64,000 bases of DNA from Neptunomonas concharum (GTDB lineage Bacteria > Pseudomonadota > Gammaproteobacteria > Pseudomonadales > Balneatricaceae), in assembly GCF_008630635.1 (NCBI RefSeq), contig NZ_CP043869.1:1240001-1304000 (forward strand). Direction: 5' to 3'. The position numbers and the translations under genes were made by a program. This document shows positions 28,732-41,200 of this stretch, piece by piece (position 1 is the stretch's first letter; each line of letters starts with the position of its first letter). The notes below the pieces were generated by a model. The model made no database searches. It was not told the DNA's origin and saw only the letters and a program-made list of their open reading frames with translations.

Positions 28732-30048
28732 ATGAAAATGAATAAACAAACCTTCGCAGGGTTGATTGCCTGCGCAATGGCCTCCGCCACTCAAGCTGGC
28801 GTATTGAGTACCACTGATGAAACCCAAATTGAATTAAATATAGAAGCGATGGCGGGATTGTTTTCGGCTTCAGAAGATTATGTCGGCAGCAATGGCCGCA
28901 CGTGGCAGGAAGGCTTTGTAAAGCCCACATTCGCGGTATCCCATAAGCTTTCCAATGGGGTACAGGCTTACGGTGGCCTAGGTGCCATCGCGTTAGGCAC
29001 GGCCGGAGATGGCGATGCTGCAGGATTAACAAAGGGTAATGAAGGTCAAGTTGACCTGGAAAATGCCTATATCGGATTAAGATCGCAAAACAACGTTATT
29101 GATTTCTCAGTAGGTCGGCAGACTTTCCAGCTAGGGGATGGCTTTCTTATTGCTGGGGATGCTATTAGCTTGGGCGATTTGGGCGTCGCAGGGGTTGATG
29201 TTGATCGTGGTGGAGCCTACTACCTAGCGGGTAAAAAAAGCTTTAGTAACACCGCGCTTTTAAAATTTGATCCAGAGGGCCCCTATCGAGGAGATCTGTT
29301 CTGGTTACAGTCGAATAACCCGTATCACCAAGACACTTCTTTAGCAGGCATTAATATTGAGTATGTGGATGAAGCCCGCGGAACGGTGGGTATTAGCTAT
29401 CTAAAAGTATTGGATGTTGATCAAGGTTCAGGGTTGGGCTTATGGGATCAGCGAGAGGGCATGAAAGCGATTAGTTTACGCGGTCAGGGCTCATTAGGTG
29501 TTGAGAATCTGCAGCTCTCTTTCGAATATGTTAAAGAAACTGGTGGTAGTGCAGGTGTTAAGAATGAGGCTGACGCATGGTATGTGGAGGCGGGTTGGAC
29601 ATTTGCAGATCTTCCTTGGTCACCAACCGTCAACTATCGCTATGCACAGTTTTCTGGTGATAACGCGAGCACTGCAAAAAATGAAGCTTTTGATCCTCTA
29701 TTCTTTGGGTTTACCCGTGGATTTGGCACTTGGTTCCAAGGTGAAGTTGCTTCAAATTACGCAGGCCCTGCAAACAGTGGTAATGATGTGAGCCGCTTGG
29801 AAATATCCGCATCACCTCGTGATAACCTACAAGTAGGCGCACAATACTGGAAATTCTCACCACAAGATGACGCGCCTGATTTAGCGGGTAGTGAGATAGA
29901 TCTCTATGCGCTTTGGAGTATTAATGATAATTGGGTATTCAGCCCATTAATCGGTATTTACATGCCAGAGGGTGATGCGGTTATCGCAGCACAAGGAAAT
30001 GACGACAGCAATATTTATGCGCAAGCGATAATGATGTACTTCTTTTAA
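28732..30048 (+). CDS. Outer-membrane porin-like beta-barrel, copy 1
   Basis: A protein of 438 residues with signal peptide MKMNKQTFAGLIACAMASAT then QAG. Alternating amphipathic strands with many Gly, Asp and aromatic residues, and a C-terminal Phe (IMMYFF) as needed for BAM recognition, mark an outer-membrane barrel. The nearest relative in the window is the protein at 32316-33638 (shared NTEGSSNWQEAYIKYGISAS/NGRTWQEGFVKPTFAVS-like blocks). Family not named with confidence. Position between QHNDH operon 1 and its regulator suggests uptake of the amine substrate; that is inference. Confidence 0.82.
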   Translation: MKMNKQTFAGLIACAMASATQAGVLSTTDETQIELNIEAMAGLFSASEDYVGSNGRTWQEGFVKPTFAVSHKLSNGVQAYGGLGAIALGTAGDGDAAGLTKGNEGQVDLENAYIGLRSQNNVIDFSVGRQTFQLGDGFLIAGDAISLGDLGVAGVDVDRGGAYYLAGKKSFSNTALLKFDPEGPYRGDLFWLQSNNPYHQDTSLAGINIEYVDEARGTVGISYLKVLDVDQGSGLGLWDQREGMKAISLRGQGSLGVENLQLSFEYVKETGGSAGVKNEADAWYVEAGWTFADLPWSPTVNYRYAQFSGDNASTAKNEAFDPLFFGFTRGFGTWFQGEVASNYAGPANSGNDVSRLEISASPRDNLQVGAQYWKFSPQDDAPDLAGSEIDLYALWSINDNWVFSPLIGIYMPEGDAVIAAQGNDDSNIYAQAIMMYFF

Positions 30049-30062
30049 GTAGTAAAAGGCAT

Positions 30063-30100
30063 AGCAACCACGTTGATACCCCTTCGTTGGCGTGGTTGCT
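30063..30100 (+). terminator. Terminator after porin 1
   Basis: AGCAACCACG ... CGTGGTTGCT, a perfect 10-bp stem with an 18-base loop, 14 bases past the porin stop; followed by TTACCTT, a modest U-run. Confidence 0.65.
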
Positions 30101-30215
30101 TACCTTGAGTTTGATCAGCTGTGTTGCATTCCGCTTTGTAGTCGGTTTAGAGTGTTGTCTTTGATTGAATACAAAAACCTCCCTAAATAACAATAAAAGA
30201 AGAGGCAGGTGTTCT

Positions 30216-32150
30216 ATGTCGTATAAGTTAGAGCAAAGGGTGTTTAGTGATCCTCTTCAAGATGCACAACGGGCCCGCGAAAGACTCCTGCTCGAAGGCG
30301 AAGTACCCAGTGGGTTCCTTCGAGCACAAATAGAGGCTTCATGGCAGCGAAGCCTTAAAGCCGGTGTTCGATTTCAAGATCCATTGATCACCTCTCAACC
30401 GCCTATGGCTGATCTATTTGAATTAAAAGAGAATCATCAAACCCTTTTGTCGATGGCTGCGCCTGAGATGGACCACCTATCAAAGCAGTTTAATCGTGAC
30501 AAAGGGATGGTGATTCTAGCTAATGAAAAAGCCACGATCCTATCAGTGTTAGGAGATAAGCGTTCCCTGAATAATGCGGGGAGCTATGCGCTGGATCCGG
30601 GTATATGTTGGTCAGAAGAAACCCATGGCACCAATGCATTAGGTACAGCGGTTGTTGATGGTAAACCTGTCATGATTAATGGCACTGAGCACTTTTTAGA
30701 TGGTGTCACCTGTTTCTCTTGTACATCAACACCCATCAAGGGGGTTAACGGCCAATTATTAGGTGTTCTGGACTTAACGACTGAAGCAAATACTCAACAT
30801 ATACAGGGAAACATGAGTGCGGTTCAGTTAGCCGCCAGAAGTATTGAAAACCGACTGTTCATTTCCCACTTTCAAGAACAGGCCATCATCGCTTTTCACA
30901 GCCGCACAGAATATCTACGATCCGCATGGCAAGGGCTTATTGCCATTGATATGGAAGGAAAAATTCTGGCGCTCAATGAACAAGCATGCCAGTTACTTAA
31001 AAAATCCCGTGAACAGCTTCAGCATCAACCAATAGAGGCCATCACAGGGCAGTCTCCAACCGTTTTGCTCAATCAATTGCTGCGTAATAATGGGGTGACC
31101 TTACAGTTGCGAAATATAGTTCTGCACTGTGAGCTTTTACACTTTCCTCGCCAGTTGACCGGTTTTACTTCCAGACGTGAGCCCCTAAGTAGGGGAACAG
31201 AGAAGGCTAAACGCTCATCGGATCACCCCACGATACAGAAAATTGGGGCTGAGCACCCTCGATTAGCTAAAGCATTGCGCATGGCATTAAAAGGGATTAA
31301 TCATGATCTACCTGTGCTCCTGAATGGGGAAACAGGCACCGGCAAAGAGGTTGTTGCAAGGGCTCTGCATAATCAGAGCCGCCGCTGTGATAAGCCGTTC
31401 GTTGCGGTGAACTGTGCAGCCATCCCTGAGGGGTTGATAGAATCAGAACTGTTTGGATATCGTGAAGGTGCGTTTACCGGCTCAAGAAAAGGCGGAATGG
31501 TTGGGCGTTTTCAACAAGCGAATAATGGCACATTATTCCTCGATGAAATCGGCGACATGCCACTGGCCCTACAGGCACGATTATTACGAGTATTACAGGA
31601 GCGGAAAGTAGCGCCGTTAGGTGGAGGTGAAGAGGTCGATCTTGATATCGCTTTGATCTGTGCCACCCATCGTGATATCAAAACATTGGTCAAAGACAAT
31701 GCTTTTCGTGAAGATCTTTACTATCGCTTAAATGGTGTCGGCGTACAGTTACCAGCGTTACGAGTACGGTCAGACCTTGAAGCCCTCTTATCTGATTTAT
31801 TAACTCGGGTTGGCGCTTCAGGTGTACGTATACATGAAGAAGTGCTTGATATGTTCCGGCAGTACAGTTGGCCAGGGAATATTCGTCAACTAGAGATGGT
31901 ACTGAAAGCAGCGGTAGCCTTTTTAGATGAAGGGGAAAAAGAGATCACGATTGATCATTTAACGGATGATTTTATAGATGAACTGAGTGCCAATAGTCAT
32001 TCAGGCCGGGCAGGTACGATCAAAGTAACGGAGCTAGAGCTTATTCGCAACACGCTCGATCAATGTGAAGGCAATGTGTCTGCCACCGCTGCGGCATTGG
32101 GTATAAGCCGAGCGACGATTTATCGTAAGCTACGAGAATATGATGCATAG
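30216..32150 (+). CDS. AcoR-type sigma-54-dependent activator
   Basis: A protein of 644 residues from the ATG at 30216 with AGGCAGG upstream; a TTG at 30165 gives an unlikely extension. N-terminal region about residues 60-200 is a GAF-type sensor ([40 protein letters not shown]), typical of AcoR. Then the AAA+ domain with Walker [10 protein letters not shown], sigma-54 contact loop EGAFTGS (GAFTGA variant), Walker [13 protein letters not shown]-terminal Fis-type HTH follows ([20 protein letters not shown]). It is the best candidate activator for the sigma-54 promoters at 23707-23722 and 23997-24012, and so for aldehyde dehydrogenase 1 and QHNDH operon 1. Confidence 0.92.
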   Translation: MSYKLEQRVFSDPLQDAQRARERLLLEGEVPSGFLRAQIEASWQRSLKAGVRFQDPLITSQPPMADLFELKENHQTLLSMAAPEMDHLSKQFNRDKGMVILANEKATILSVLGDKRSLNNAGSYALDPGICWSEETHGTNALGTAVVDGKPVMINGTEHFLDGVTCFSCTSTPIKGVNGQLLGVLDLTTEANTQHIQGNMSAVQLAARSIENRLFISHFQEQAIIAFHSRTEYLRSAWQGLIAIDMEGKILALNEQACQLLKKSREQLQHQPIEAITGQSPTVLLNQLLRNNGVTLQLRNIVLHCELLHFPRQLTGFTSRREPLSRGTEKAKRSSDHPTIQKIGAEHPRLAKALRMALKGINHDLPVLLNGETGTGKEVVARALHNQSRRCDKPFVAVNCAAIPEGLIESELFGYREGAFTGSRKGGMVGRFQQANNGTLFLDEIGDMPLALQARLLRVLQERKVAPLGGGEEVDLDIALICATHRDIKTLVKDNAFREDLYYRLNGVGVQLPALRVRSDLEALLSDLLTRVGASGVRIHEEVLDMFRQYSWPGNIRQLEMVLKAAVAFLDEGEKEITIDHLTDDFIDELSANSHSGRAGTIKVTELELIRNTLDQCEGNVSATAAALGISRATIYRKLREYDA

Positions 32151-32160
32151 CGTATCTATG

Positions 32161-32230
32161 TGTTACATCTGATTACATTTAAGAACAACTTCAAACAATC
32201 GGCACAAAGTTGGTTTACACCACAGAAGTA
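32161..32230 (+). promoter_or_regulatory. Response-regulator promoter module of porin 2
   Basis: TGTTACATCTGATTACAT (32161-32178) contains TTACAT-N4-TTACAT with 10-bp period; the second TTACAT starts at 32173 and exactly 41 bp later TTTACACCACAGAAGTA begins (32214). The same two elements at the same spacing stand upstream of QHNDH operon 2 (42410-42479). Direct repeats at helical period are typical of OmpR-family binding sites. Confidence 0.7.
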
Positions 32231-32315
32231 GGATGCTTGTTATGAACTGATCCATACGTTGGATCTGATAATAACAACGAAGTCATGCGTCCGCTTGTGT
32301 GGAGGAACCCTTTCA

Positions 32316-33638
32316 ATGAAAACCCTTTTTAAAATCCGTTCGGCTTATCTATTGGGTGCGGCAGTGAGTGCTGCGATAGCCATGCCGGCTCATGCCTACA
32401 ATCTGCATAGTAGTGATGCGGGTGAGATCAATCTTGATATAGAAGCGATCTTAGGCACTTTCCATAGTGAAGAGAGTTATGACGTCACAGGAGCGGCTGT
32501 TAATACAGAAGGCTCCTCCAATTGGCAGGAAGCTTATATCAAATATGGGATAAGTGCCTCTCGCAATCTCAGCGAAGGCTCTACGGTGTATGGCGCGTTG
32601 AACCTGCTGAGCTCGGGAACCTTTGGTGATGGCGACGCGGGTGGTTTTACGAGTGGCGATGAGCGTAAAACTAAAGTGGAGGATGCTTATCTTGGGTGGC
32701 GTTCAGGTAATCTGGTTCCCGCATTAGGTGAGAATGGCCTGCAGTTCTCCTTTGGTCGTCAAAATGTATCCTTTGGTGATGGTTTCCTGATTAATGGTGA
32801 TGCGCTGAATTTTGGTGATGCTTTAGGCAAAGAATTAAATCGAGGAGGAGCTTACTGGATTGCTGCGCGCAAAGCCTTTGACCAAACAGCTGTTCTGAAA
32901 ATTGGTGGTGACACGGGCTTGAGGTCAGATATTTTCTGGATTGCATCGGATAACAAAGCACAGGCCGAAACAGAGTTGGCCGGTATCAATGTAGAGTACC
33001 AAACAGAAGTGGGTACTTTTGGCGGTATGTATCTGAAGGGGTTGGAGGTCAATGAGAATTTCGGCCAAACCCATCGAGATGGCCAAGATACGTTCAGTTT
33101 ACGTTTTCAGGGTAATGCAGGTGTTGAGAACTTGTTCTTATCCTCTGAATTCGTTACGCAGAATCAGGGCGACAAGACACGTAAAGATGGTAATGCTTGG
33201 TATGTAGAAGCGGGTTGGACCTTTGCCGATGTCGCTTGGTCTCCGAGTGTTTCGTATCGATACAGCACGTTTGAAGAGGGTTTTGATCCACTCTTCTTCG
33301 GTTTTAACCGTGGCTATGGTACGTGGTTCCAAGGAGAAGTTGCTGCTAACTACGCTGGCCCTTTCAATAGTGATGCTGATGTTCACCACCTAGCGATTAA
33401 AGCGAGCCCTTCAGAGACCTTGTCTATTGGTGCTTTATTCTTTGATTTCAGTGATACCGCAGGTGGAACGGGTGCTTTGGATGGCCAAGAGATTGATCTT
33501 TATGCCGAATGGGTGGTGCATGATCACCTGATTATTAGTCCACTACTCGGATTCTATACGCCGGACAAGAGTGGCGTGCAAATCGGTAATGATGATACCA
33601 ATACGTATTTTCAGATGATTGCGATTGTGCCTTTCTGA
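32316..33638 (+). CDS. Outer-membrane porin-like beta-barrel, copy 2
   Basis: A protein of 440 residues from the ATG at 32316 with GGAGG 10 bases upstream; signal peptide MKTLFKIRSAYLLGAAVSAA then IAMPAHA. Paralogue of the protein at 28732-30048, with the same strand pattern (NLDIEAILGTFHSEESYD, FGRQNVSFGDGFLINGDALN, AWYVEAGWTFADVAWSPSVS) and a C-terminal Phe. Its promoter module is shared with QHNDH operon 2, so it is likely the outer-membrane entry for that operon's substrates. A terminator separates it from the aldehyde dehydrogenase gene behind. Confidence 0.83.
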   Translation: MKTLFKIRSAYLLGAAVSAAIAMPAHAYNLHSSDAGEINLDIEAILGTFHSEESYDVTGAAVNTEGSSNWQEAYIKYGISASRNLSEGSTVYGALNLLSSGTFGDGDAGGFTSGDERKTKVEDAYLGWRSGNLVPALGENGLQFSFGRQNVSFGDGFLINGDALNFGDALGKELNRGGAYWIAARKAFDQTAVLKIGGDTGLRSDIFWIASDNKAQAETELAGINVEYQTEVGTFGGMYLKGLEVNENFGQTHRDGQDTFSLRFQGNAGVENLFLSSEFVTQNQGDKTRKDGNAWYVEAGWTFADVAWSPSVSYRYSTFEEGFDPLFFGFNRGYGTWFQGEVAANYAGPFNSDADVHHLAIKASPSETLSIGALFFDFSDTAGGTGALDGQEIDLYAEWVVHDHLIISPLLGFYTPDKSGVQIGNDDTNTYFQMIAIVPF

Positions 33639-33670
33639 CCCCTTCCAGAAATCGATCGCATCTGAATTAT

Positions 33671-33699
33671 GCCAGGCCCTAGGGCTTGGCAAATTTTTT
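33671..33699 (+). terminator. Terminator after porin 2
   Basis: GCCAGGCCCTAGGGCTTGGC, a near-perfect hairpin, then AAATTTTTT. Partial read-through would couple the following aldehyde dehydrogenase to the porin. Confidence 0.75.
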
Positions 33700-33722
33700 A
33701 CTCAGGACAAGCAGGTTCTCGT

Positions 33723-35135
33723 ATGAAAAAAGAATACTCGATGATTATCAACGGACAGAAAGTGGCTGGAGGTGGTTCACCATTTTCCGTTATTAATCCC
33801 GCTACTGCCACTGAGCTGAGCCAGTGTCCAGCTGCATCATTAGCGCAACTTGATGAGGCAGTGAATGCTGCAGAAGAAGCATTCAAACAGTGGCAGCATG
33901 TTTCTCATCAGGATCGCCAAAAAATGCTGCATAGCATTGCTGACAAAATTGAAGAACATGCTGCTGAATTAGCTGAGATTGTGACGCAAGAGCAGGGAAA
34001 ACCTTTAGGGCTGGCTCAGATGGAAGTCGGTGGCGCAGTGGCTTGGACACGCTATACGGCTGATTTAGAGATTCCTGTTGATGTAATAGAGGATAGCCCG
34101 AATAAGCGTATCGAACTTCATCGCAAACCACTAGGGGTTGTCGGATCGATTCTACCTTGGAATTGGCCTTTAATGATCGCGGTTTGGCATATTATGCCCG
34201 CGTTGCGCTCAGGCAACACGGTTGTAGTAAAACCCTCTTCAATGACCCCATTTAACACCATCCGTCTTGTTGAGCTGATTAATGAAGTTGTACCAGCAGG
34301 GGTTATTAACATCGTCACGGGTGAGGGTGGGTTAGGCCGAGCCATGAGTGGCCACGAGAAGATCAGAAAAATTGTATTTACCGGCTCGACGCCAACAGGG
34401 CAGAACATCATGCGTAATGCGGCAGGTAATCTGAAACGCTTAACGCTGGAACTGGGCGGTAATGATGCAGGTATCGTGCTACCCGGTGCTGATGTAGATG
34501 CCATAGCGTCAGGAATTTTTCAAACAGCGTTCCTCAATATGGGTCAAACGTGTGCTGCATTGAAACGCTTGTATGTTCACGATTCTCTCTACGAGTCATT
34601 AAGCGACAAGCTCATCGCGATTGCCCAGCAGCAGCAAGTGGGGAATGGTATGGATGAAGGTGTAAGCTTTGGGCCTGTTCAAAATAAAGATCAGTATGAT
34701 CTGGTTAATGAGTTGATCGCTGATGCAAAACGACAGGGTGCCGCTGTACATAGTGGGGCAGCGATACCTGAGGGTTCGGGTTATTTTATCTCGCCGACTA
34801 TAGTGACAAACGTGTCTGACGGTGTGCGCATTGTTGATGAAGAGCAGTTTGGTCCTGTGCTACCTATTATTCGTTACTCGCATATTGATGAAGCTATTCA
34901 GAAAGCTAATGCCAGCGAGAATGGACTAGGGGGATCTGTGTGGGGGAGTGACTTAGAGCAAGCCCAATTAGTCGCGTCACAACTAGAGTGCGGAACTGCA
35001 TGGATTAACGGTCATGCAGAAGTGTTACCGCACGCTCCGTTTGGTGGATGCAAGATGTCTGGTTTTGGTGTGGAGTTTGGTCTTGAGGGGCTATTAGAGT
35101 ACACCGTGCCCCAGCTACTGAATATCAATCGTTAG
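33723..35135 (+). CDS. Aldehyde dehydrogenase (aminobutyraldehyde/betaine-aldehyde type)
   Basis: A protein of 470 residues from the ATG at 33723 (MKKEYSMIINGQKVAGGG) with AGG 7 bases upstream. ALDH superfamily: Asn in PWNWPLM, Glu in LTLELGGNDA and catalytic Cys in NMGQTCAALKR. The Cys region QTCAA and overall sequence place it in a different ALDH subgroup from the enzyme at 22173-23666, closer to those acting on aliphatic or amino aldehydes. It follows porin 2 and faces the regulator genes; by context it oxidises the aldehyde formed by QHNDH 2. Confidence 0.88.
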   Translation: MKKEYSMIINGQKVAGGGSPFSVINPATATELSQCPAASLAQLDEAVNAAEEAFKQWQHVSHQDRQKMLHSIADKIEEHAAELAEIVTQEQGKPLGLAQMEVGGAVAWTRYTADLEIPVDVIEDSPNKRIELHRKPLGVVGSILPWNWPLMIAVWHIMPALRSGNTVVVKPSSMTPFNTIRLVELINEVVPAGVINIVTGEGGLGRAMSGHEKIRKIVFTGSTPTGQNIMRNAAGNLKRLTLELGGNDAGIVLPGADVDAIASGIFQTAFLNMGQTCAALKRLYVHDSLYESLSDKLIAIAQQQQVGNGMDEGVSFGPVQNKDQYDLVNELIADAKRQGAAVHSGAAIPEGSGYFISPTIVTNVSDGVRIVDEEQFGPVLPIIRYSHIDEAIQKANASENGLGGSVWGSDLEQAQLVASQLECGTAWINGHAEVLPHAPFGGCKMSGFGVEFGLEGLLEYTVPQLLNINR

Positions 35136-35189
35136 AAAAAGAGCAGCACCTTTCATATCAACTTGGCTCTCCAGTAAGGCGAGTTGTTT

Positions 35190-35215
35190 AGGCGTTCAAT
35201 AGAACGCCTTTTTTT
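35190..35215. terminator. Bidirectional-position terminator between convergent genes
   Basis: AGGCGTTC-AATA-GAACGCCT then TTTTTTT, overlapping the last codon of the convergent hybrid sensor gene; serves the aldehyde dehydrogenase. Confidence 0.82.
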
Positions 35216-38200
35216 ATAGTTCAAGCCGGAGGGCGCTTAGAGCCTCTACACTCTCCTCAAAAAGTGCTCTGCTGGTTTCAATTAATGTGATGATATTGAG
35301 TGAGTTATCTCTTTCTGTTGTGGCATGATTTTCTATCTGTTTGCATTGGGCTGACAGTGCATGAAAACCAAAATTTGCGGCAGCACCCGCTAGGGTGTGT
35401 GCATGTTGTGCCAGCAAATGAGCATCTGACGTGCTCTCTAAATCTCCCAGCAGAGTTCTGGCTTGCGCTTGGAATTGCTCCATTAGCTGGTTAAATCGTT
35501 CCTCACCCAGCAGATTTAAATGTTGTTGGATCAGCGAGCTATCTAACAATGTTTCCCCTTCGGGAGCAGGCGCGTTTAAAATTAATTCCGCTTTAGAATA
35601 AGGAGTACTTAATACGCGCCTCAACCGTTCATGCTGAATCGGTTTGGCGATAACGTCATCCATACCTGCTGCCAAATAGGAGTCAACCTCTTGCTTTGAA
35701 ACGGAGGCTGTCAAGGCAATGATGCGAACAAAAGCGCGGTTGGGGTCTGGATGGGCGCGAATTTTTTTGGCGGTCGTCACGCCGTCCATATCGGGTAGAT
35801 GAATATCCATCAGAATTAAGTCATAGGCATGATCGTTATGCATCGACAGGGCTGTATAGCCATCATCTGCGATAGTCACTCGGTGACCATCTATCTCGAG
35901 TAAGCCCGTGGCGACTGCTTGATTTACCTGTGTATCCTCAACGAGGAGAATATCCAAGGGTGCAATAGTGCTAGCTATTGTTTTTTGTGGAGAGTGCTCT
36001 GTTGTATCGTTAGGTAAATCAGCTATTGGATAACTCACTTCAAACCAGAAACAAGAGCCGTTGCCTTCATGACTATCGACACCGATTTTGCCCCCTTGCT
36101 GTTCGATCATTTGCTTCGTGATAGCCAAACCTAAGCCGGTTCCACCGTACCGCCTTGTTATCGAACTATCTGCTTGTGTGAAGTGTCGGAAAATAGTTTT
36201 TTGCGCAGCCTTGCTAATCCCTATACCTGTATCTGTGATTTCAAAACGTATTGTTAGGTCAGTCTCGGTTTTTGTGAGTAGTTTCATGCAAGAGGAGATA
36301 ACACCTGCATGGGTAAACTTAATGGCATTTGAGAGCAGGTTGATCAAAATTTGGCTAAGGACGCGTCGATCACCACGGACTGAGGGCAGATTGCGATCGA
36401 TACGTGGTATTAGTTGCAGGGATTTTTCCTGTGCTATGGGGAGAAACAGGTTATAGGCTTCATCGAGTACTTGATCTATTTTGAAGGGCTGTTCCTCCAA
36501 GGTAATGTGACCAGATTCAAACTTTGAAAAGTCTAATACATCGTTCAGAATCGAGAGCAGTGATTGGCCTGCGTTATAAATCGTATCAATTTGTGCTGCT
36601 TGCTCCGGTTGTAAATTTCCTTTTCGAAGCAGTTGAGCCATACCTAGTATACCGTTCATTGGCGTGCGGATTTCGTGGCTCATCGTAGCCAGAAAACGAG
36701 TTTTTGCTTCATTCTCTGCTTCCGCTTTTTGTCTGGCACGTTCCGCGAACTCTTTCGCTTTTCGCTCACTGATATCGGTCAGAGAGCCTTCATAATATTC
36801 CAGATTACCCTGTATATCGTTAACTTTTCTGGCTGATATCGAGACATAGATCGGTTCTTTGGAGCGTTTGAGCCAGCGGGTTTCAAAATTAAGAACGCGT
36901 TGATGCTGATTCAAGGCTGCCATGAAGGTGAATAAGTCTTGATCATCATAAAAACATTGCGTGGCAATATCTGTAATTTCATCTAGAAAATGGTTCGCTG
37001 ATGGGTACTCCAGTAAAGATGCTAAAGCAGGGTTGGCTGAGATGAACCGGCCCTCGGGGGCTGCTCTGAATATACCTTCCACAGCGTTTAAAAACAGAGA
37101 TTTATAATTGTATTCGGATTTTTCTAAACTCTGATAGAGCTTGGCATTTTCTATGGAAATAGCAGCTTGAGCAGATAATATTTGCAGAGCCTCTAGTCGA
37201 TTTTTATCGAATACATCCCGGCTTTGATTGTTCTCCAGATAGAGCATGGCGGTCAATTTGCCGTGATAGAGAATGGGCAAACATAACAATGACAAAGGCT
37301 GCTGTTGAGCGATGTAAGGGTCATTTTTGAACATTTCATGGCGACAAGCGTGGCCTAAAACCACATTCTCTTTTGTTCGGGCAACATAATGGATGATGCT
37401 GGCAGGTAAGAGATGACTTCCGGCTTCGAGCGTCAGATTTTCATAAAACTGGGTGTTGCCCTCTAGTTGTGCTTCGGCTTCTATCATCAAGGATTGACGG
37501 TTTAAGAGAAGTAGTGCTCTTTGGGCACCTGCATTTTCAATCGCTAAGCCCATTAAACGGCCAAGCAGAGGTTCGAGAACAATTTCGTCTGAGATTGCTT
37601 GCGAGGCTTTGATAACAGATGCGACATCGTAGGCGTAGTCTGAAAGTTTATGAGCCTCCGGCTGGGGAGTCGCTTGCGCGAGATAGGTATTCGTTTTTGG
37701 TGTAGCAGCGCTCGCTAGGTGAGGGAATTCACGTTCCAATAATGTCTGTTTACTACGAGCTCCCCAAGTAGAGTAGCCCATATAGGCTTGCTCAATGTAA
37801 TGATGGGCAATGGTTTCTTTTCCCCAGCGCAAATAACAACGCCCGGCGGCTTCGTTGGCGATTGCAAAGTCCAGATGGAACCCACTTTGTTTCGCAAGCG
37901 ATATGGCACTATCAAACAGGCTCGCCGCTTCGTTGTAGGATAGCTGGTAACTTAGCAACAGTGCTTTTACCAATATCTGGTGATGTTCATGGTTTGCAGG
38001 GCAATGAAGCGCCAGTTTGTCTGTTTTTTTAAGGTAGTTTTCGAGAGCCTTTATATGAATTAATTGTTCAGCATCTTTGAGTTGCGACAACAGGTTTAAG
38101 CTATTAAGTGCGTGAAGGTAGCGCAAAAATGACTCTGTATAAGTACCGCCAATATAGACGCTCAGTGATAGGGCTTGTTCACTGTAAGCAAAGGCTTCTT

Positions 38201-41200
38201 TAGGGTGTTGAAATAGAAACGCCAGTAACGATTTGTAAAAGTAGTGCAAACAGATAGCCGTTTTATGGTTATGTTTTTTATGCTCAGCCAACATGATCTC
38301 TTCAGTATAGAAGCTACCGTTTAGGTTCAACTCGGCCTTTGGCGCTCTTAAGCTTTCAACGGTTTGCAAAGCCATGAGCGAATAGTGTAAGGATTGCTTT
38401 TGCCCCGATTCTTTCAGTTGTAACGTGTATTCTTTAACTTGCTGGCTGAAACTATCTAAGTCAGTGCTCAACAATATAGAGAACTGAATATATGCCGCCA
38501 GAGAGTAAGCACTCCACTCGATATCTCCTGTTTCCAGTCCTTTATTGTGAGCTTCCAGTAACGCATCGGCGCATACCGATAAGGGCTCTTTATAATGCCT
38601 GATATAGGTACTAAAGAGCGATTCAGCTTTATGATCAAAGCGACTGAATTCGGGTTGTTTCGAAATCTTGAGAGCGAGCTGACCAAGGCGGTACCCTAGG
38701 TCAACTTGCTGATATTGGCCGCATAATACGCCGCCGTAGCCTGCGAATGCCATGGCCGACTCATTGCAGAGGCCATGCCTTAGTGTGAGCTCTACCTCTT
38801 TTGCCATGACCAACGGGCGTAACCCCGAACTTGAAAATTTTACTATTCCGAACATGCTGGCAAGGATTGACATGGCCGAGCGCGCTTCGGGGTGAGTCAT
38901 GCTAGGTAACGCTAATATACGCTCATCCGATGTGAGATAAAGTTTAGCCAGAGAATACAGTCTGGATTGGTGGGTGACTCGTTTACTGGGTACTTCTGGA
39001 AGCTTTATATTGAGTAAGCTTAATAGATTGAGAGCAACTTCTAGAGCTGAGTCAAAATGATTAGTGGCAACCAAGGCTTGGATTTTTAACTCCTGCAGAT
39101 GGACGCGATCGTTAACCCTTGTGCAGTAGGGTAAAGCTGCATCAATGAGCAGATGTAAGCTATTAAAATCTGCTTTGATATATGCCGCCTCTGCCGCCAG
39201 TTGATGAAGATCTATGGCTAGTTGCTTTTGGCTGTTCCAGCTATCTTGGGGGAGTAAATCAATGCCGGTTTGGAAATAATCAAAAGCTGACTCAAACGCT
39301 GCTGCTTCTTTGGCGCGACGACCTGCTTGTAGATTGAGATTTGCCAGCTGTATTCGCTCATCTGGAGCTGTAATAAGCGAGTGTGCTTGATTGAGATGAT
39401 TGGTTATATCAAATATTCGCCGCCCTTGCTCCTCCTCAGGCAAGCGCTCCAGCATGATTAATCCGATGGTATGATGCAGTGCTTGGATCTTCTCTTGAGG
39501 TATCAGTGAATAAGCGGCTTGCTGGACGCGATCGTGCACAAAACGATAGCGCGTTGAGTGTGTCGTTGCCTGGTTGTTTAACTGATTGGTGTTAATAGGA
39601 AAAATCAGCCCTTCGGCGAGTGCTTGCCACAAATCGTCGGCGGTATCTTCTATAGACGCTTGATAGACGGCGGCGAGTATGGGCAAAGCCACGGGGTTGC
39701 CGATGCAGGCAGCTAGCTGAATGACGGCTTGAGTTTGTGGAGATAAGCGTTGGATTTTATCTACCATGAAGTCGATAACGTTATCCGATATTTCGCAGTC
39801 ACGAATGGCTTCTTCGCTCCAAACCCAACGGTTCCCTTCGAGAAAAATCAGTTTTTCCTCATAGAGACCCTGAAGAAATTGATTTAAAAAGAAGGGGTTG
39901 CCTTGCGTTTTTTCAAAAGAGATACGTGCTAATGGTTCGCACGCTTCAAAAGGATGAGATAACGCATCGCTAATGAACTGTTGAGTATCCTGTTTTGTTA
40001 ATGGTTCAACCTTAACAAAGGTGACCTGAAGGGGGGCTAACTTCAAACGATGTATAGCGTGTGTAAAAGCGATATTTTGATCAAGGTCTTGATCTCGGTA
40101 GCTCCCAATAATAAGTAGGTGGGGGTGTTGCGGATTATTTGCCAGTTTTTCTAGCAGGGTAAGGGAAGAAAGGTCGGCCCACTGTAGATCGTCGAAAAAA
40201 AGTACTAAAGGGTGTTCTGCGGTAGCGAATACCTTGAGCATCTGGCGAAAAATATGAGAGAAACGGTGTAGTTCTTCAGAGGGTGACAAGCGAGGCGCTG
40301 TGGGTTGCTCACCAATAATGAGTGATAACTCCGGTATCAGATTTAAAATGACCTGGGCATTTTTTCCCAAAGCGGTTTGTAACTCGGTGCGCCATTGCTG
40401 GATTCGCTCATCAGACTCTGTGAGCAGTTGGCGGATCAAGATTTGCATCGCTTGATAAACAGCGGTGTAGGGGCGATTTCTATGGTATTGATCGAACTTG
40501 CCACCTGCGAACATACCGTGCTGCTGTGAAATATACTGGCGTAACTCATGCACTAGGCTGGATTTTCCGACACCGGCGTATCCTGCGATAAGTGCTAATG
40601 ATTGTTGGCCATTGGTGGCTTGATCAAAACAGGCATTCAGACGTTCGATAGTGTCCTTGCGCCCATAGAGTGATTGAGGGAGTTCAAATCGCTCGGAGAG
40701 GTCCTTTTCTCCCACAGTAAAGGTTGATGTTGAGCTGGTATCTTTTATTTGGCTGCAGTACTCAAGATCATAGTAGAGGCCGTAGCTGGATTGGTAGCGT
40801 TGAGCTGCATCCTTAGCCAGTAATTTGAGAATAACCCGTGAAAGCGCAGCGGGTAGGTCGGGATTAACAAGGTGTGGTGCTTTGGGTTGCCGTGCTATAT
40901 GACAATGTAAAAGCTCTAAATTGTCCTTTTGCGGAAAAGGGCGCTGTCCTGTAAACAACTCATATAATGTCACCCCAAAGCTATAGTAGTCTGTGCGGTA
41001 ATCAATATATCGATTGATCCGGCCCGTCTGCTCTGGGGCGATATAAGGTAAATTATCTGAATGTGTTTGGGGTGTGCCAAGGGTCGGGTATTCGCGGCTT
41101 AAGCGGCTTGCCAAGCTAAAATCGATGATTGTGACTGTTTCGGTGTCGGGGTTGATCAGAAGGTTATCTGGAGTTATCTGTTTATGAATGATTCGAGCAT

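Noticed and set aside
32190-32225. Sigma-54 promoter upstream of porin 2 (CGGCACAAAGTTGG)
   Set aside because: The spacing between the GG and second dinucleotide is 9 rather than 10, and the second element is GG instead of GC.
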